From assembly GCA_052400625.1 (NCBI GenBank), contig JBQTGH010000014.1: a stretch of DNA of 64,000 nt. One strand, 5' to 3'. Made by a program: the position numbers and the translations under genes. Position 1 is the stretch's first letter, and every line of letters starts with the position of its first letter. The stretch is from Thermophagus sp052400625 (GTDB lineage Bacteria; Bacteroidota; Bacteroidia; Bacteroidales; Marinilabiliaceae). The notes under the pieces are model-generated. The model was not told the origin of the DNA. It saw only the letters and a list, made by a program, of their open reading frames with translations, and did not search any database. This document shows positions 38,790 to 46,585 of the stretch, piece by piece.

Positions 38790-40040
38790 ATGGATCGAGT
38801 AATTGAAAAAAGAAAGAGGATTAGAAAACCACATGTGTATTTGGGAATGGGCGGTTTAGTGTTTCTGTTTTTTATATACCAGATTATTTGGGCCGATCAT
38901 AGTTCGGTGATGCGGGTGGATAAGGATAAGTTGACCATTAGCACTGTGGAACAGGGGCTGTTTAACGATTACATTACCATTATCGGTCAGGTAGAGCCCA
39001 TTGCTACCATTTATCTGGATGCCATAGAGGGTGGAAGGATAAAGGAAAAAATTATTGAAGAAGGGGCCATGGTAAAAAAGGGGGATGTCATTCTTCGTCT
39101 GGAAAACAGGCAGCTCTATCAAACCATATTAAACAGTGAAGCAGCTCTGGCCGAAAAAGAAAATTATTTGCGCAATACTCGCATTAGCTTTGAAGCGGAA
39201 ATGATTCAATCAAGACGAAACATGCTGGATAATAGATTTAGTCTACAAAGAAAACAACGAAATTATGAGCAGTCCCAAATGTTATACGAGGAAAAATTAA
39301 TTGCTAAAGAGGAGTATTTGCAGGCAAAAGAAGATTATGAATATGAGCGAGATTTGTTGGAAATTAATCGTTTAAAGGCCAAAAACGATTCCATTATGCT
39401 AATGACCAATATGAAAACGTTGGACAATGACTTGCAAAAAATGCGACAGATGTTGGGGCTTGTTCGGGAACGACTGGACCATCTGGAAGTGAGAGCTCCG
39501 GTGGACGGACAGCTGGGAATGCTCGACGCGGAACTTGGCCAGTCCATTGCGCAGGGACAGCGAATCGGTATGATTCATGTGTTATCTGATTTTAAGGTAA
39601 AGGCTAGTGTGGATGAGCATTATATCGACCGAGTCAAAACCGGGCTGCCTTGTTCTTTCAACAGAAATGAGGCTGAATATTCCTTACTTGTTAAAAAAGT
39701 TTATCCTGAAGTGCGAGATGGACAGTTTCAAATTGATATGGTGTTTCAAAACCAAAAACCGAAAAGCATTCGTACAGGTCAAACCTACCATATTAAAATG
39801 CAATTGGGGCAGTCGGTCCGTGCAGTGTTAATACCTCGTGGCGCCTTCTTCCAAAGTACCGGCGGACAGTGGGTCTTTGTTTTAAATGATTCCGAAACCG
39901 CGGCATACAAACGGCCGGTGAAGATAGGGAAACAGAATCCACGTTACTTTGAAGTGCTGGAAGGCCTTGAACCGGGCGAAAAAGTAATCACTTCCGGCTA
40001 CGAGATGTTTGGAGATAATGAGAGGTTGGAAATAAGATAA
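38790..40040 (+). CDS. MacA/HlyD-like membrane-fusion (periplasmic adaptor) protein
   Basis: A 416-residue adaptor anchored by one N-terminal membrane segment (about residues 17-36). Lipoyl/barrel-sandwich halves lie at EGGRIKEKIIEEGAMVKKGD and LEVRAPVDGQLGMLDAELGQ, separated by a long alpha-hairpin coiled coil (about 115-230). A beta-barrel domain follows, ending with GLEPGEKVITSGYEMFGDN. It would link the inner-membrane ABC permeases to an outer-membrane TolC-like channel, which is not in this window. First gene of the export operon, divergent from the two-component system. Confidence 0.9.
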   Translation: MDRVIEKRKRIRKPHVYLGMGGLVFLFFIYQIIWADHSSVMRVDKDKLTISTVEQGLFNDYITIIGQVEPIATIYLDAIEGGRIKEKIIEEGAMVKKGDVILRLENRQLYQTILNSEAALAEKENYLRNTRISFEAEMIQSRRNMLDNRFSLQRKQRNYEQSQMLYEEKLIAKEEYLQAKEDYEYERDLLEINRLKAKNDSIMLMTNMKTLDNDLQKMRQMLGLVRERLDHLEVRAPVDGQLGMLDAELGQSIAQGQRIGMIHVLSDFKVKASVDEHYIDRVKTGLPCSFNRNEAEYSLLVKKVYPEVRDGQFQIDMVFQNQKPKSIRTGQTYHIKMQLGQSVRAVLIPRGAFFQSTGGQWVFVLNDSETAAYKRPVKIGKQNPRYFEVLEGLEPGEKVITSGYEMFGDNERLEIR

Positions 40041-40760
40041 TTGCTCAGGGCATAGGGCAAAGAGCATAGAGTAGATTGAGCAAGAAGACGGAAGAAATTT
40101 AGGGTAGGTCATCCAATGTTGTATATTATGAATTTTTTATTTTTGGAAAGAATGCAATTCGCCGAATACTAAATTGTTAGGACTTAAATTATGTAGGTTA
40201 TGCCGCAATTTAGATTTATGGAATTAGAAATATGGAAAGATTCTATAACCCTGAATGAAAAGTTATTTAGTTTGGCAGATGAAATAAGTGATGCGAAAAG
40301 TTTTCGTTTTGCTGAGCAGCTAAGAGCAGCCTCGTTAAGTATATCCAATAATATAGCGGAGGGTGCGGGATCTTATTCCGATAGAGACTTTGCTAATTTT
40401 TTAAACATAGCAAGGCGCTCTGTATTTGAGACGGCTAATCTTGTTTTTATTGCTCATCAACAAAGTTATATTGATACGAATTGTTTGAATAGCCTGTTGC
40501 TAGATTTGGATGTTTTAAGTCGTAAGATTTCAAAATTAAGAATGAGATTAAGAATGAATGAAGAAAAAAAAAGATAAGGATATGGCACGTTGAATAAGGG
40601 TGAATAATATCATATTTAATGATCTGTTCCCTATCCCCTATGCAACTGTATAAGAATTGATTTATATATAATCACCATGAGCTATGAAGGTATGGATAAA
40701 CATTAGTGAGGGTAGCCTTCTCTAAGCCCCATGCCCCATGCTCTTTGCAATATTTAGACT
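40041..40760. repeat. Inverted simple-sequence words flanking the four-helix-bundle gene
   Basis: On the left, GCATAGGGCAAAGAGCAT occurs at about 40050-40067. On the right, the reverse-complement words occur as CCCTATCCCCTATGC (about 40630-40644) and CCCCATGCCCCATGCTCTTT (about 40726-40745). The exact shared 11-mer is GCAAAGAGCAT (40057-40067) and its inverse at 40738-40748. They bracket the gene at 40200-40577, giving the segment the look of an inserted cassette. No target-site duplication was identified. Confidence 0.5.
40200..40577 (+). CDS. Four-helix bundle protein (23S rRNA intervening-sequence/Avd-like family)
   Basis: A 125-residue all-helical protein. The family hallmarks are LEIWKDSITLNEKLFSLADE at the N terminus, QLRAASLSISNNIAEGAGSY in the middle and FLNIARRSVFETAN after it. 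Members occur inside rRNA intervening sequences of some bacteria, as the accessory protein of diversity-generating retroelements, and very often as free-standing genes in Bacteroidota; the free-standing role is unknown. Here it separates the adaptor gene from the ABC ATPase gene of one export operon, flanked by inverted simple-sequence words, which suggests insertion. No reverse transcriptase or variable repeat is present nearby. Confidence 0.9.
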   Translation: MPQFRFMELEIWKDSITLNEKLFSLADEISDAKSFRFAEQLRAASLSISNNIAEGAGSYSDRDFANFLNIARRSVFETANLVFIAHQQSYIDTNCLNSLLLDLDVLSRKISKLRMRLRMNEEKKR

Positions 40761-41459
40761 ATGCTAAAAACAAACAACTTATCCAAAGTATTTCGCACTG
40801 AAGAGATTGAAACCAGTGCACTTGACAAGATTAATCTGCATGTTCAGAATGGTGAATTTGTGGCCATTATGGGTCCTTCGGGTTGTGGCAAATCTACTTT
40901 GCTCAACATCCTTGGATTGCTGGACAATCCTTCGGGGGGAGAATACTATTTTGATGGAACGGAAGTGGGCCGTTTAAAAGAGCGCCAGCGCACCAAACTG
41001 AGAAAGGGAAACATCGGTTTTGTATTTCAGAGTTTTAACCTGATTGACGAGCTCAATGTTTTTGAGAATGTGGAACTGCCGCTGATCTACCTTAAGTATA
41101 AAGCCAAAGAACGAAAAGAACGGGTGGAAGAAGTCCTTGACCGAATGAATATTGGACATCGAAAAAAGCATTTCCCGCAACAGCTGTCAGGGGGCCAGCA
41201 GCAAAGGGTTGCCATCGCACGCGCAGTGGTGGCCAATCCCAAATTGATTTTGGCCGATGAACCTACCGGTAACCTCGATTCCAAAAACGGATTAGAAGTG
41301 ATGCATCTGCTTTCGGAGCTGAATGGGGAAGGCACCACCATTGTGATGGTTACGCACTCCATACGGGATTCCGAATATGCCCACAGGGTGGTCAACCTTT
41401 TTGATGGGCATATCATCACCGAAGAGATGAAAAAGGAACTGGGGGAGATGATTTTTTAA
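40761..41459 (+). CDS. ABC transporter ATP-binding protein (MacB/LolD type)
   Basis: A 232-residue ATPase with Walker A GPSGCGKSTLLNILG (residues 35-49), the Q-loop FVFQSFNLIDELNVFENV, the signature LSGGQQQRVAIARA (about 141-154), Walker B LILADEPTGNLD and the switch His in VTHSIRD. It would energise the FtsX-like permeases encoded next in mechanotransmission-type export of lipoproteins, peptides or drugs. It is the only ATPase in the operon although three permeases follow, so it probably serves all of them as homodimers. Confidence 0.95.
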   Translation: MLKTNNLSKVFRTEEIETSALDKINLHVQNGEFVAIMGPSGCGKSTLLNILGLLDNPSGGEYYFDGTEVGRLKERQRTKLRKGNIGFVFQSFNLIDELNVFENVELPLIYLKYKAKERKERVEEVLDRMNIGHRKKHFPQQLSGGQQQRVAIARAVVANPKLILADEPTGNLDSKNGLEVMHLLSELNGEGTTIVMVTHSIRDSEYAHRVVNLFDGHIITEEMKKELGEMIF

Positions 41460-41492
41460 AAGGCCGGCGTGTAGAGTAGAATAAAAAAACAT

Positions 41493-41528
41493 ATTGGTGG
41501 GAGCGAAGCGGCTCTTTATTCCACCAAT
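41493..41528 (+). other. Hairpin between ABC ATPase and first permease
   Basis: ATTGGTGG (41493-41500) pairs with CCACCAAT (41521-41528), and inside it GAGC pairs with GCTC. A short TTTT follows. It may act as an attenuator or an mRNA stability element separating ATPase from permease expression. Confidence 0.45.
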
Positions 41529-41543
41529 TTTAAAATTGCGTTA

Positions 41544-43874
41544 ATGAAGACCCTTTTGATGATATTCAGGCGACTGAAGAAGAACAAAACAGCAATGATG
41601 TTAGGTGTGTCCGGTATGGTGGCGGGCCTGGTTTGTGTGTTATTTATTTTTTTTTGGATTGTGGATGAAATCCAATACAACAGATATAATGATAAGCTTG
41701 ATCGTATTTTCGTAGTGCATGCCTTTCTTGAAGGGGGCACCGAAAAGGTTCCTTTCAGGGGATGTCCACCGGCGGTTGCGCCATCCTTGGCGAGCGAATA
41801 TCCGGAGGTGATTCGGACCGCTCGATTTCTTCCGCCCTACATGGAATTTTTGCTTCAATATGAAGATAAAAAGTATCTGGAAAAAACGGCCTTTGCCGAT
41901 TTCTCCCTATTCGATATCATGACTTTACCCTTTAAGTACGGGAACAGGGGCGAAGAAAATGTTGAAAACAAGATTGTGTTAACCGAAACAGCTGCCCGTA
42001 AATATTTTGGAGAGGAAAATCCTGTAGGACGCGTGATGAAATTCAATAACAATGATAATATGATTGTTGTGGGAGTGATCAAAGACATCCCGAAGAATTC
42101 TTCTATTTCTTTTTCCGCTTTGATGCCATTAGAGAAAACAAGGATCTTCTTTCAGCGCGATGATTTTCTTTTTACTTGGTATAATAATGCTTTTACAACG
42201 TTTGGGCTCTTGAGATCTCCTGATGATTTCGAAAAAGTGGCCTCTTCGATCACCAATAGAATTCAAAAAGAGCTTCCTGAATCCACCAATTTTCTCAGGG
42301 CCTATAAATGGAAAGATAAATATCTGATTGAAGATAACAATATCCGAAACGTCCGTATTTTTATTTTGATTGCCTTCCTGGTATTATTAACAGCAACTTT
42401 GAATTTCATTAATCTTAATACGGCCCGTTCTGTGAATCAGATTAAAGAGTCGGGACTTCGAAAAACTTTGGGAGCCACCAGATGGAGCCTGATCCGACTT
42501 ATTTATACCGATATAGCGGTGGTTTGTTTGCTGGCTTTTATTATTTCCATTTTTTTAGCTTTTGCGGGACTTCCCCTGTTTATTTCTTTCATCGGAAGGC
42601 CAATAGATCCGATGTTTGTATTTTCGTGGGAGCCTCTTTTGGCCATCGTGGCGATCTATTTTTTTACAGTTTTTCTGGCCGGAAGTTATCCTGCCTTTTA
42701 TCTTAGCGGTTTTCGACCCGCTATTACCATGAAATCGGGTTTCAGATCCGTAAAGGCGAAGGGGTGGTTTCGAAATGCGATGGTCGTGGCCATATTTATT
42801 GTTTCCCTGTTGCTCCTTAGTGGAACATTTATCATTTCCAAACAAACCGATTATCTTCAAAATATGGATTTGGGATATGATAGAAGTCAATTAATATATG
42901 TCTATCTGAATGGAAAGTTAAAAAATCGTCATCAGGCCTTCAAACAGGAAATAAACCGAAACACAAATGTTGAATCGTCTACCGTCATTTCTCATCTTCC
43001 CTTTTCGATAGGAAATAACGGCGAAGGATGGAAATGGGATGGGAAAGATCCCTCTTTTAAACCGCTTGTGACAGACTGGCAGGGCGATACGGATTTGCTT
43101 AAGACGTTTGGAATTGAATTGAAGGAAGGTACTTTCTTCCGGAATAATGATCAAAAGGGGGTTGTTATCAATGAAACTTTTGCCAATATGATCGGGTGGA
43201 ATCAGTTTGAAGGTAAAAATATTGAAGCTTATGGCACGACCCTTCCAATTCTGGGCGTTATCAAAGACATCCATTTCAATACGCTCTCAGAAGATATAAA
43301 ACCGCTTGCCATTCAGGCAATAGGAGATCAGATGTCTACCAATTTTATTGTTGTTAAGACCAATAGATACCACATTCATGCAACCCTTAATTATATAGAG
43401 GAAGTAGCCCGCAAGTTTGAACCGGATATACCCCTGACGTATGGATTTTTTGAGGAAGAAATTGAAAAAATGTTGGCCTCCGAACGTAATTTGCGAAAGT
43501 TGGTTAGTGTCTTTTCCGGTTTTTCAGTGATAGTTTTTGTTCTAGGTCTTTTGGGGGTGATTATGTTTATGGCAGAACAAAGAACCAAAGAGATTGGAAT
43601 CCGAAAATGTATTGGGGAGCCGGTTTTCAGTATCGTTACACGTTTGATTAAGCCCTTTCTTATTTCAGGTGGCATTGCATTTTCAATAGCGGTTCCTCTT
43701 TCGTGGTGGACGATGAATCGTTGGCTACAAAATTTCGCCTTTCGGATCGACTTAACCATCTCAATATTTTTGAGTGCCGGAATCCTAATACTGATTATTG
43801 CGTTGATGACAGTAGCCTTGCAAAGTTGGAGGGCCGCTACCCAAAATCCGGTAGATGCTCTTAGGGATGAATAG
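41544..43874 (+). CDS. FtsX/MacB-like ABC transporter permease 1
   Basis: A 776-residue permease with duplicated MacB-type halves. An N-terminal membrane helix (about residues 17-39) is followed by a periplasmic MacB_PCD-like domain. Three helices then carry the FtsX motif LRKTLGATRWSLIRLIYTD, and a second periplasmic domain and last FtsX unit carry IGIRKCIGEPVFSIVTRLI. The C terminus is QNPVDALRDE. The eight-helix type is common in Bacteroidota. It lies 84 nt after the ATPase gene, behind a hairpin. Transport substrate cannot be read from sequence. Confidence 0.9.
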   Translation: MKTLLMIFRRLKKNKTAMMLGVSGMVAGLVCVLFIFFWIVDEIQYNRYNDKLDRIFVVHAFLEGGTEKVPFRGCPPAVAPSLASEYPEVIRTARFLPPYMEFLLQYEDKKYLEKTAFADFSLFDIMTLPFKYGNRGEENVENKIVLTETAARKYFGEENPVGRVMKFNNNDNMIVVGVIKDIPKNSSISFSALMPLEKTRIFFQRDDFLFTWYNNAFTTFGLLRSPDDFEKVASSITNRIQKELPESTNFLRAYKWKDKYLIEDNNIRNVRIFILIAFLVLLTATLNFINLNTARSVNQIKESGLRKTLGATRWSLIRLIYTDIAVVCLLAFIISIFLAFAGLPLFISFIGRPIDPMFVFSWEPLLAIVAIYFFTVFLAGSYPAFYLSGFRPAITMKSGFRSVKAKGWFRNAMVVAIFIVSLLLLSGTFIISKQTDYLQNMDLGYDRSQLIYVYLNGKLKNRHQAFKQEINRNTNVESSTVISHLPFSIGNNGEGWKWDGKDPSFKPLVTDWQGDTDLLKTFGIELKEGTFFRNNDQKGVVINETFANMIGWNQFEGKNIEAYGTTLPILGVIKDIHFNTLSEDIKPLAIQAIGDQMSTNFIVVKTNRYHIHATLNYIEEVARKFEPDIPLTYGFFEEEIEKMLASERNLRKLVSVFSGFSVIVFVLGLLGVIMFMAEQRTKEIGIRKCIGEPVFSIVTRLIKPFLISGGIAFSIAVPLSWWTMNRWLQNFAFRIDLTISIFLSAGILILIIALMTVALQSWRAATQNPVDALRDE

Positions 43875-44185
43875 ATGAGCACAAAAACGAATGGCATTAT
43901 GAAGAATGAGCATAGTTTAATACCTAATAAAACGAGCCTGCCAATGTAGGATTGTCACGATAAGAATTATGTATAGAGTGCGCAGGCAGAAGGAAAAAAA
44001 GGTTGGTTGTAAGGTTAATAGGCTATTAGACCATTAGATGATTAGGCTTATCGTGGAAATGTAGGAACTAAGAATCAGGAACTAGAAACTAAGAACTAAG
44101 AACTAGAAACTCCTGCTCATGCGAGTTCCATTGGCCCAATAACTTAAATTAATTTTTTACGAATGTAATTGTAAATCACAATAGC
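43875..44185. other. Spacer with word-like repeats before permease 2
   Basis: This 311-nt spacer has no gene. It contains a run of near-repeated words built on GGAACTAGAAACTAAGAACT (about 44062-44112) and the words GGCTATTAGACCATTAGATG (about 44021-44040). At 44118-44157 lies a copy of the dispersed repeat CATGCGAGTTCCATTGGCCC, ending 28 nt before the permease 2 start. A similar vocabulary (TTAGACCAATAGGCCAATGG) appears at about 52878. Confidence 0.6.
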
Positions 44186-46552
44186 ATGATTTTTAAGACT
44201 ATATGGCTGGCCTATAGGAGTCTAAGTAAATCTAAAACGTTTGCCCTGTTTAATGTTCTGAGTCTTACGCTTGGAATTACGGTGAGCTTGATGATTTTTA
44301 TTTTTGTCACCAAGGAACGGAGCGTTGATGAATATATCCCGGAGGTTGACAAGGTGTTTTGTCTGACAAATGGAGGAGATACTTATCTGTCATACAATAT
44401 GGTAAACCTTGTAAAAGAGGAGATTCCTGAATTGGAAAGTGTTACTTTCTGTACGGTAGATTGGTCTCCTCAGATTTTTCTAGAAAGGGATAATCGCAGT
44501 TATAAAGTGGACCGAATGCTAACTGCCGATTCCTGTTTTTTTCGAGTTTTTCAGTTCCAATCGGTATGGGGTAACCCGGTCGATGCCTTGAATAGTGCTA
44601 ACAAATTGGTTATTACCCGGTCATTGTCCAAAAAGATTTTTGGAGATGAGAATCCGGTGGGGAAATCCGTTATTTACAATGCCACCTATCTTCAGAACCA
44701 GGAATTGGAAATAGGCGCTGTAGTGGAAGATCTGCCACATAATTCTTCTTGGGATTTTGAGGCCGTCATATCATTCCAAACCAATTTTAAAATTGAATGG
44801 TATGATGAACATGTCAAGGAATGGGGTACAAGAAATTATAAGGGATTTGTGAGAATAGGGGCGAATACCTCTTTGGATAAAATTAAGGCAAAACTTGAGA
44901 GTATCTCATTAGATAAAGTCCCCGACGATTTTGTTGAAAAAATTAGCTTTAGTTTGTTCCCGTTTTCGCGTGTTTACTTTGATCTACCTGAACTAAGCCT
45001 GCTAAAGCATGGCAATCGAATAACTCTCTCAATAATTGGCATTACAGGGATGCTAATTTTACTCTTGACATGTGTAAACTACATTAATATCATAACCGCT
45101 CAACGGGAAAAGTGGTATAAAAATGTGGGACTTCTGAAAACTTTGGGGGGTAGTCGCATCAGCATCATTGGATTGTTAACCACCGAAACGGTCCTTTTAT
45201 TGCTATTGGCTTTTGTTTTTTCGGTTATTGTTGGTGGGATGTCGTTAAGTAAATTGAATCATCTCACCAATTCTCAATTTACCCTTTCCGGGTTGCTACA
45301 AATGAAATATCTGATTATTCCGATATTGATGTTGTTATTTATGGCTTTTTTAACGGGTATTGTGCCGGGATATATTGTTAGCAAACAATCTCCTTCTCTT
45401 TTATTGAAAAAGCAATTAGGGCAGAAAAGGAATTTTTTCAGAAACACTCTACTGATATTTCAGTTTTCTGTTTCGGTTGCACTCGTTGCCTCAATTCTTG
45501 TCATTCATCGCCAAAATAGTTTTTTGCAAAGTCGAGATCCGGGGTTTGCCAGGGAGAATATTTTGTTTTTTATCCTCAATGATGATATTTATAAAAATAT
45601 CGATGTTTTTAAAAATGAATTAGAGAGAATTCCCGGTGTTTTGGACTATACCTTCTCTGAATCCCTGCTTACAAATAATGGTCAAAATTGGGTGATGCAA
45701 ATGATCAATAAAGGAGAGAAAGACGACGTATTTTTTTCCAAGCTTTCGGTTGCGCCCAATTTTTTCAACTTCTTTGGAATTGAAATTGTTGAGGGATCGG
45801 GATTTGATAATCATTCGGATGAAAAGCAGGACTTTATTTTCAATGAAACAGCACGGAAAAATTTTAGTATTAGCAATCTTTCTGATGTAAGAATCGCTGT
45901 TTCAGAACCTCAAAATGGGAAAATTGTTGGGATTGCTAAAGACTTTAATTTCGAATCTTTGCACGTACCTATCAGGGCGGCTGGTTATCTATGTTCCGGG
46001 AAATGCGACGAAGTAATGTATCTTAAGATTAATCGCGGCAGTTTCTCTAGGTTTAACGCGACCATCAATCAGGTGGAGAAGGCCTGGAATCAGAATTCTC
46101 CTAATTTTCCTTTTGAGTATCATTTCCTTAAACAATCATGGGAAGATCATTATGCCAAGGATTTTCAATTTCAGTCGATACTTTCTTATTCCACTTTTAT
46201 CTCGCTGTTACTGTCTTGTTTCGGCTTAATAGGCTTGACTTATTATGTTTTGGATCGTCGAACGAAAGAAATTGGCATTCGAAAAGTGAATGGTGCCAGT
46301 GAAAGCGATATTCTCAAATTGCTTTGTAAAGAATTCATAAAATGGGTTGGCTTAGCTGTCATTATTGCGACCCCCATAACCTGGTATGCCATGAGTCAAT
46401 GGCTTGAAAACTTTGCCTATAAAACAGTATTAAGCTGGTGGATTTTTGTTTTGGCAGGCCTATTGGCCCTCTTAATTGCAATATTGACGGTTGGTTGGCA
46501 GAGCGTCAAAGCTGCGATGCGGAATCCAGTAAAATCTTTACGGTATGAATAA
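44186..46552 (+). CDS. FtsX/MacB-like ABC transporter permease 2
   Basis: A 788-residue paralogue of the permeases on either side, with the same layout: N-terminal helix (about residues 19-40), MacB_PCD-like periplasmic domain, central FtsX unit with LLKTLGGSRISIIGLLTTE, second periplasmic domain, and final FtsX unit with IGIRKVNGASESDILKLL, ending RNPVKSLRYE. It has diverged widely from permease 1, so the duplication is old. A 311-nt repeat-rich spacer separates it from permease 1, so it may have its own promoter. Confidence 0.9.
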   Translation: MIFKTIWLAYRSLSKSKTFALFNVLSLTLGITVSLMIFIFVTKERSVDEYIPEVDKVFCLTNGGDTYLSYNMVNLVKEEIPELESVTFCTVDWSPQIFLERDNRSYKVDRMLTADSCFFRVFQFQSVWGNPVDALNSANKLVITRSLSKKIFGDENPVGKSVIYNATYLQNQELEIGAVVEDLPHNSSWDFEAVISFQTNFKIEWYDEHVKEWGTRNYKGFVRIGANTSLDKIKAKLESISLDKVPDDFVEKISFSLFPFSRVYFDLPELSLLKHGNRITLSIIGITGMLILLLTCVNYINIITAQREKWYKNVGLLKTLGGSRISIIGLLTTETVLLLLLAFVFSVIVGGMSLSKLNHLTNSQFTLSGLLQMKYLIIPILMLLFMAFLTGIVPGYIVSKQSPSLLLKKQLGQKRNFFRNTLLIFQFSVSVALVASILVIHRQNSFLQSRDPGFARENILFFILNDDIYKNIDVFKNELERIPGVLDYTFSESLLTNNGQNWVMQMINKGEKDDVFFSKLSVAPNFFNFFGIEIVEGSGFDNHSDEKQDFIFNETARKNFSISNLSDVRIAVSEPQNGKIVGIAKDFNFESLHVPIRAAGYLCSGKCDEVMYLKINRGSFSRFNATINQVEKAWNQNSPNFPFEYHFLKQSWEDHYAKDFQFQSILSYSTFISLLLSCFGLIGLTYYVLDRRTKEIGIRKVNGASESDILKLLCKEFIKWVGLAVIIATPITWYAMSQWLENFAYKTVLSWWIFVLAGLLALLIAILTVGWQSVKAAMRNPVKSLRYE

Positions 46553-46585
46553 TGATCATTGTGGAAAAAAATAAAGAACAACAAA

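Noticed and set aside
40200..40577. Diversity-generating retroelement based on the Avd-like gene
   Set aside because: No reverse transcriptase, template repeat or variable repeat lies nearby; the gene belongs to the free-standing class.
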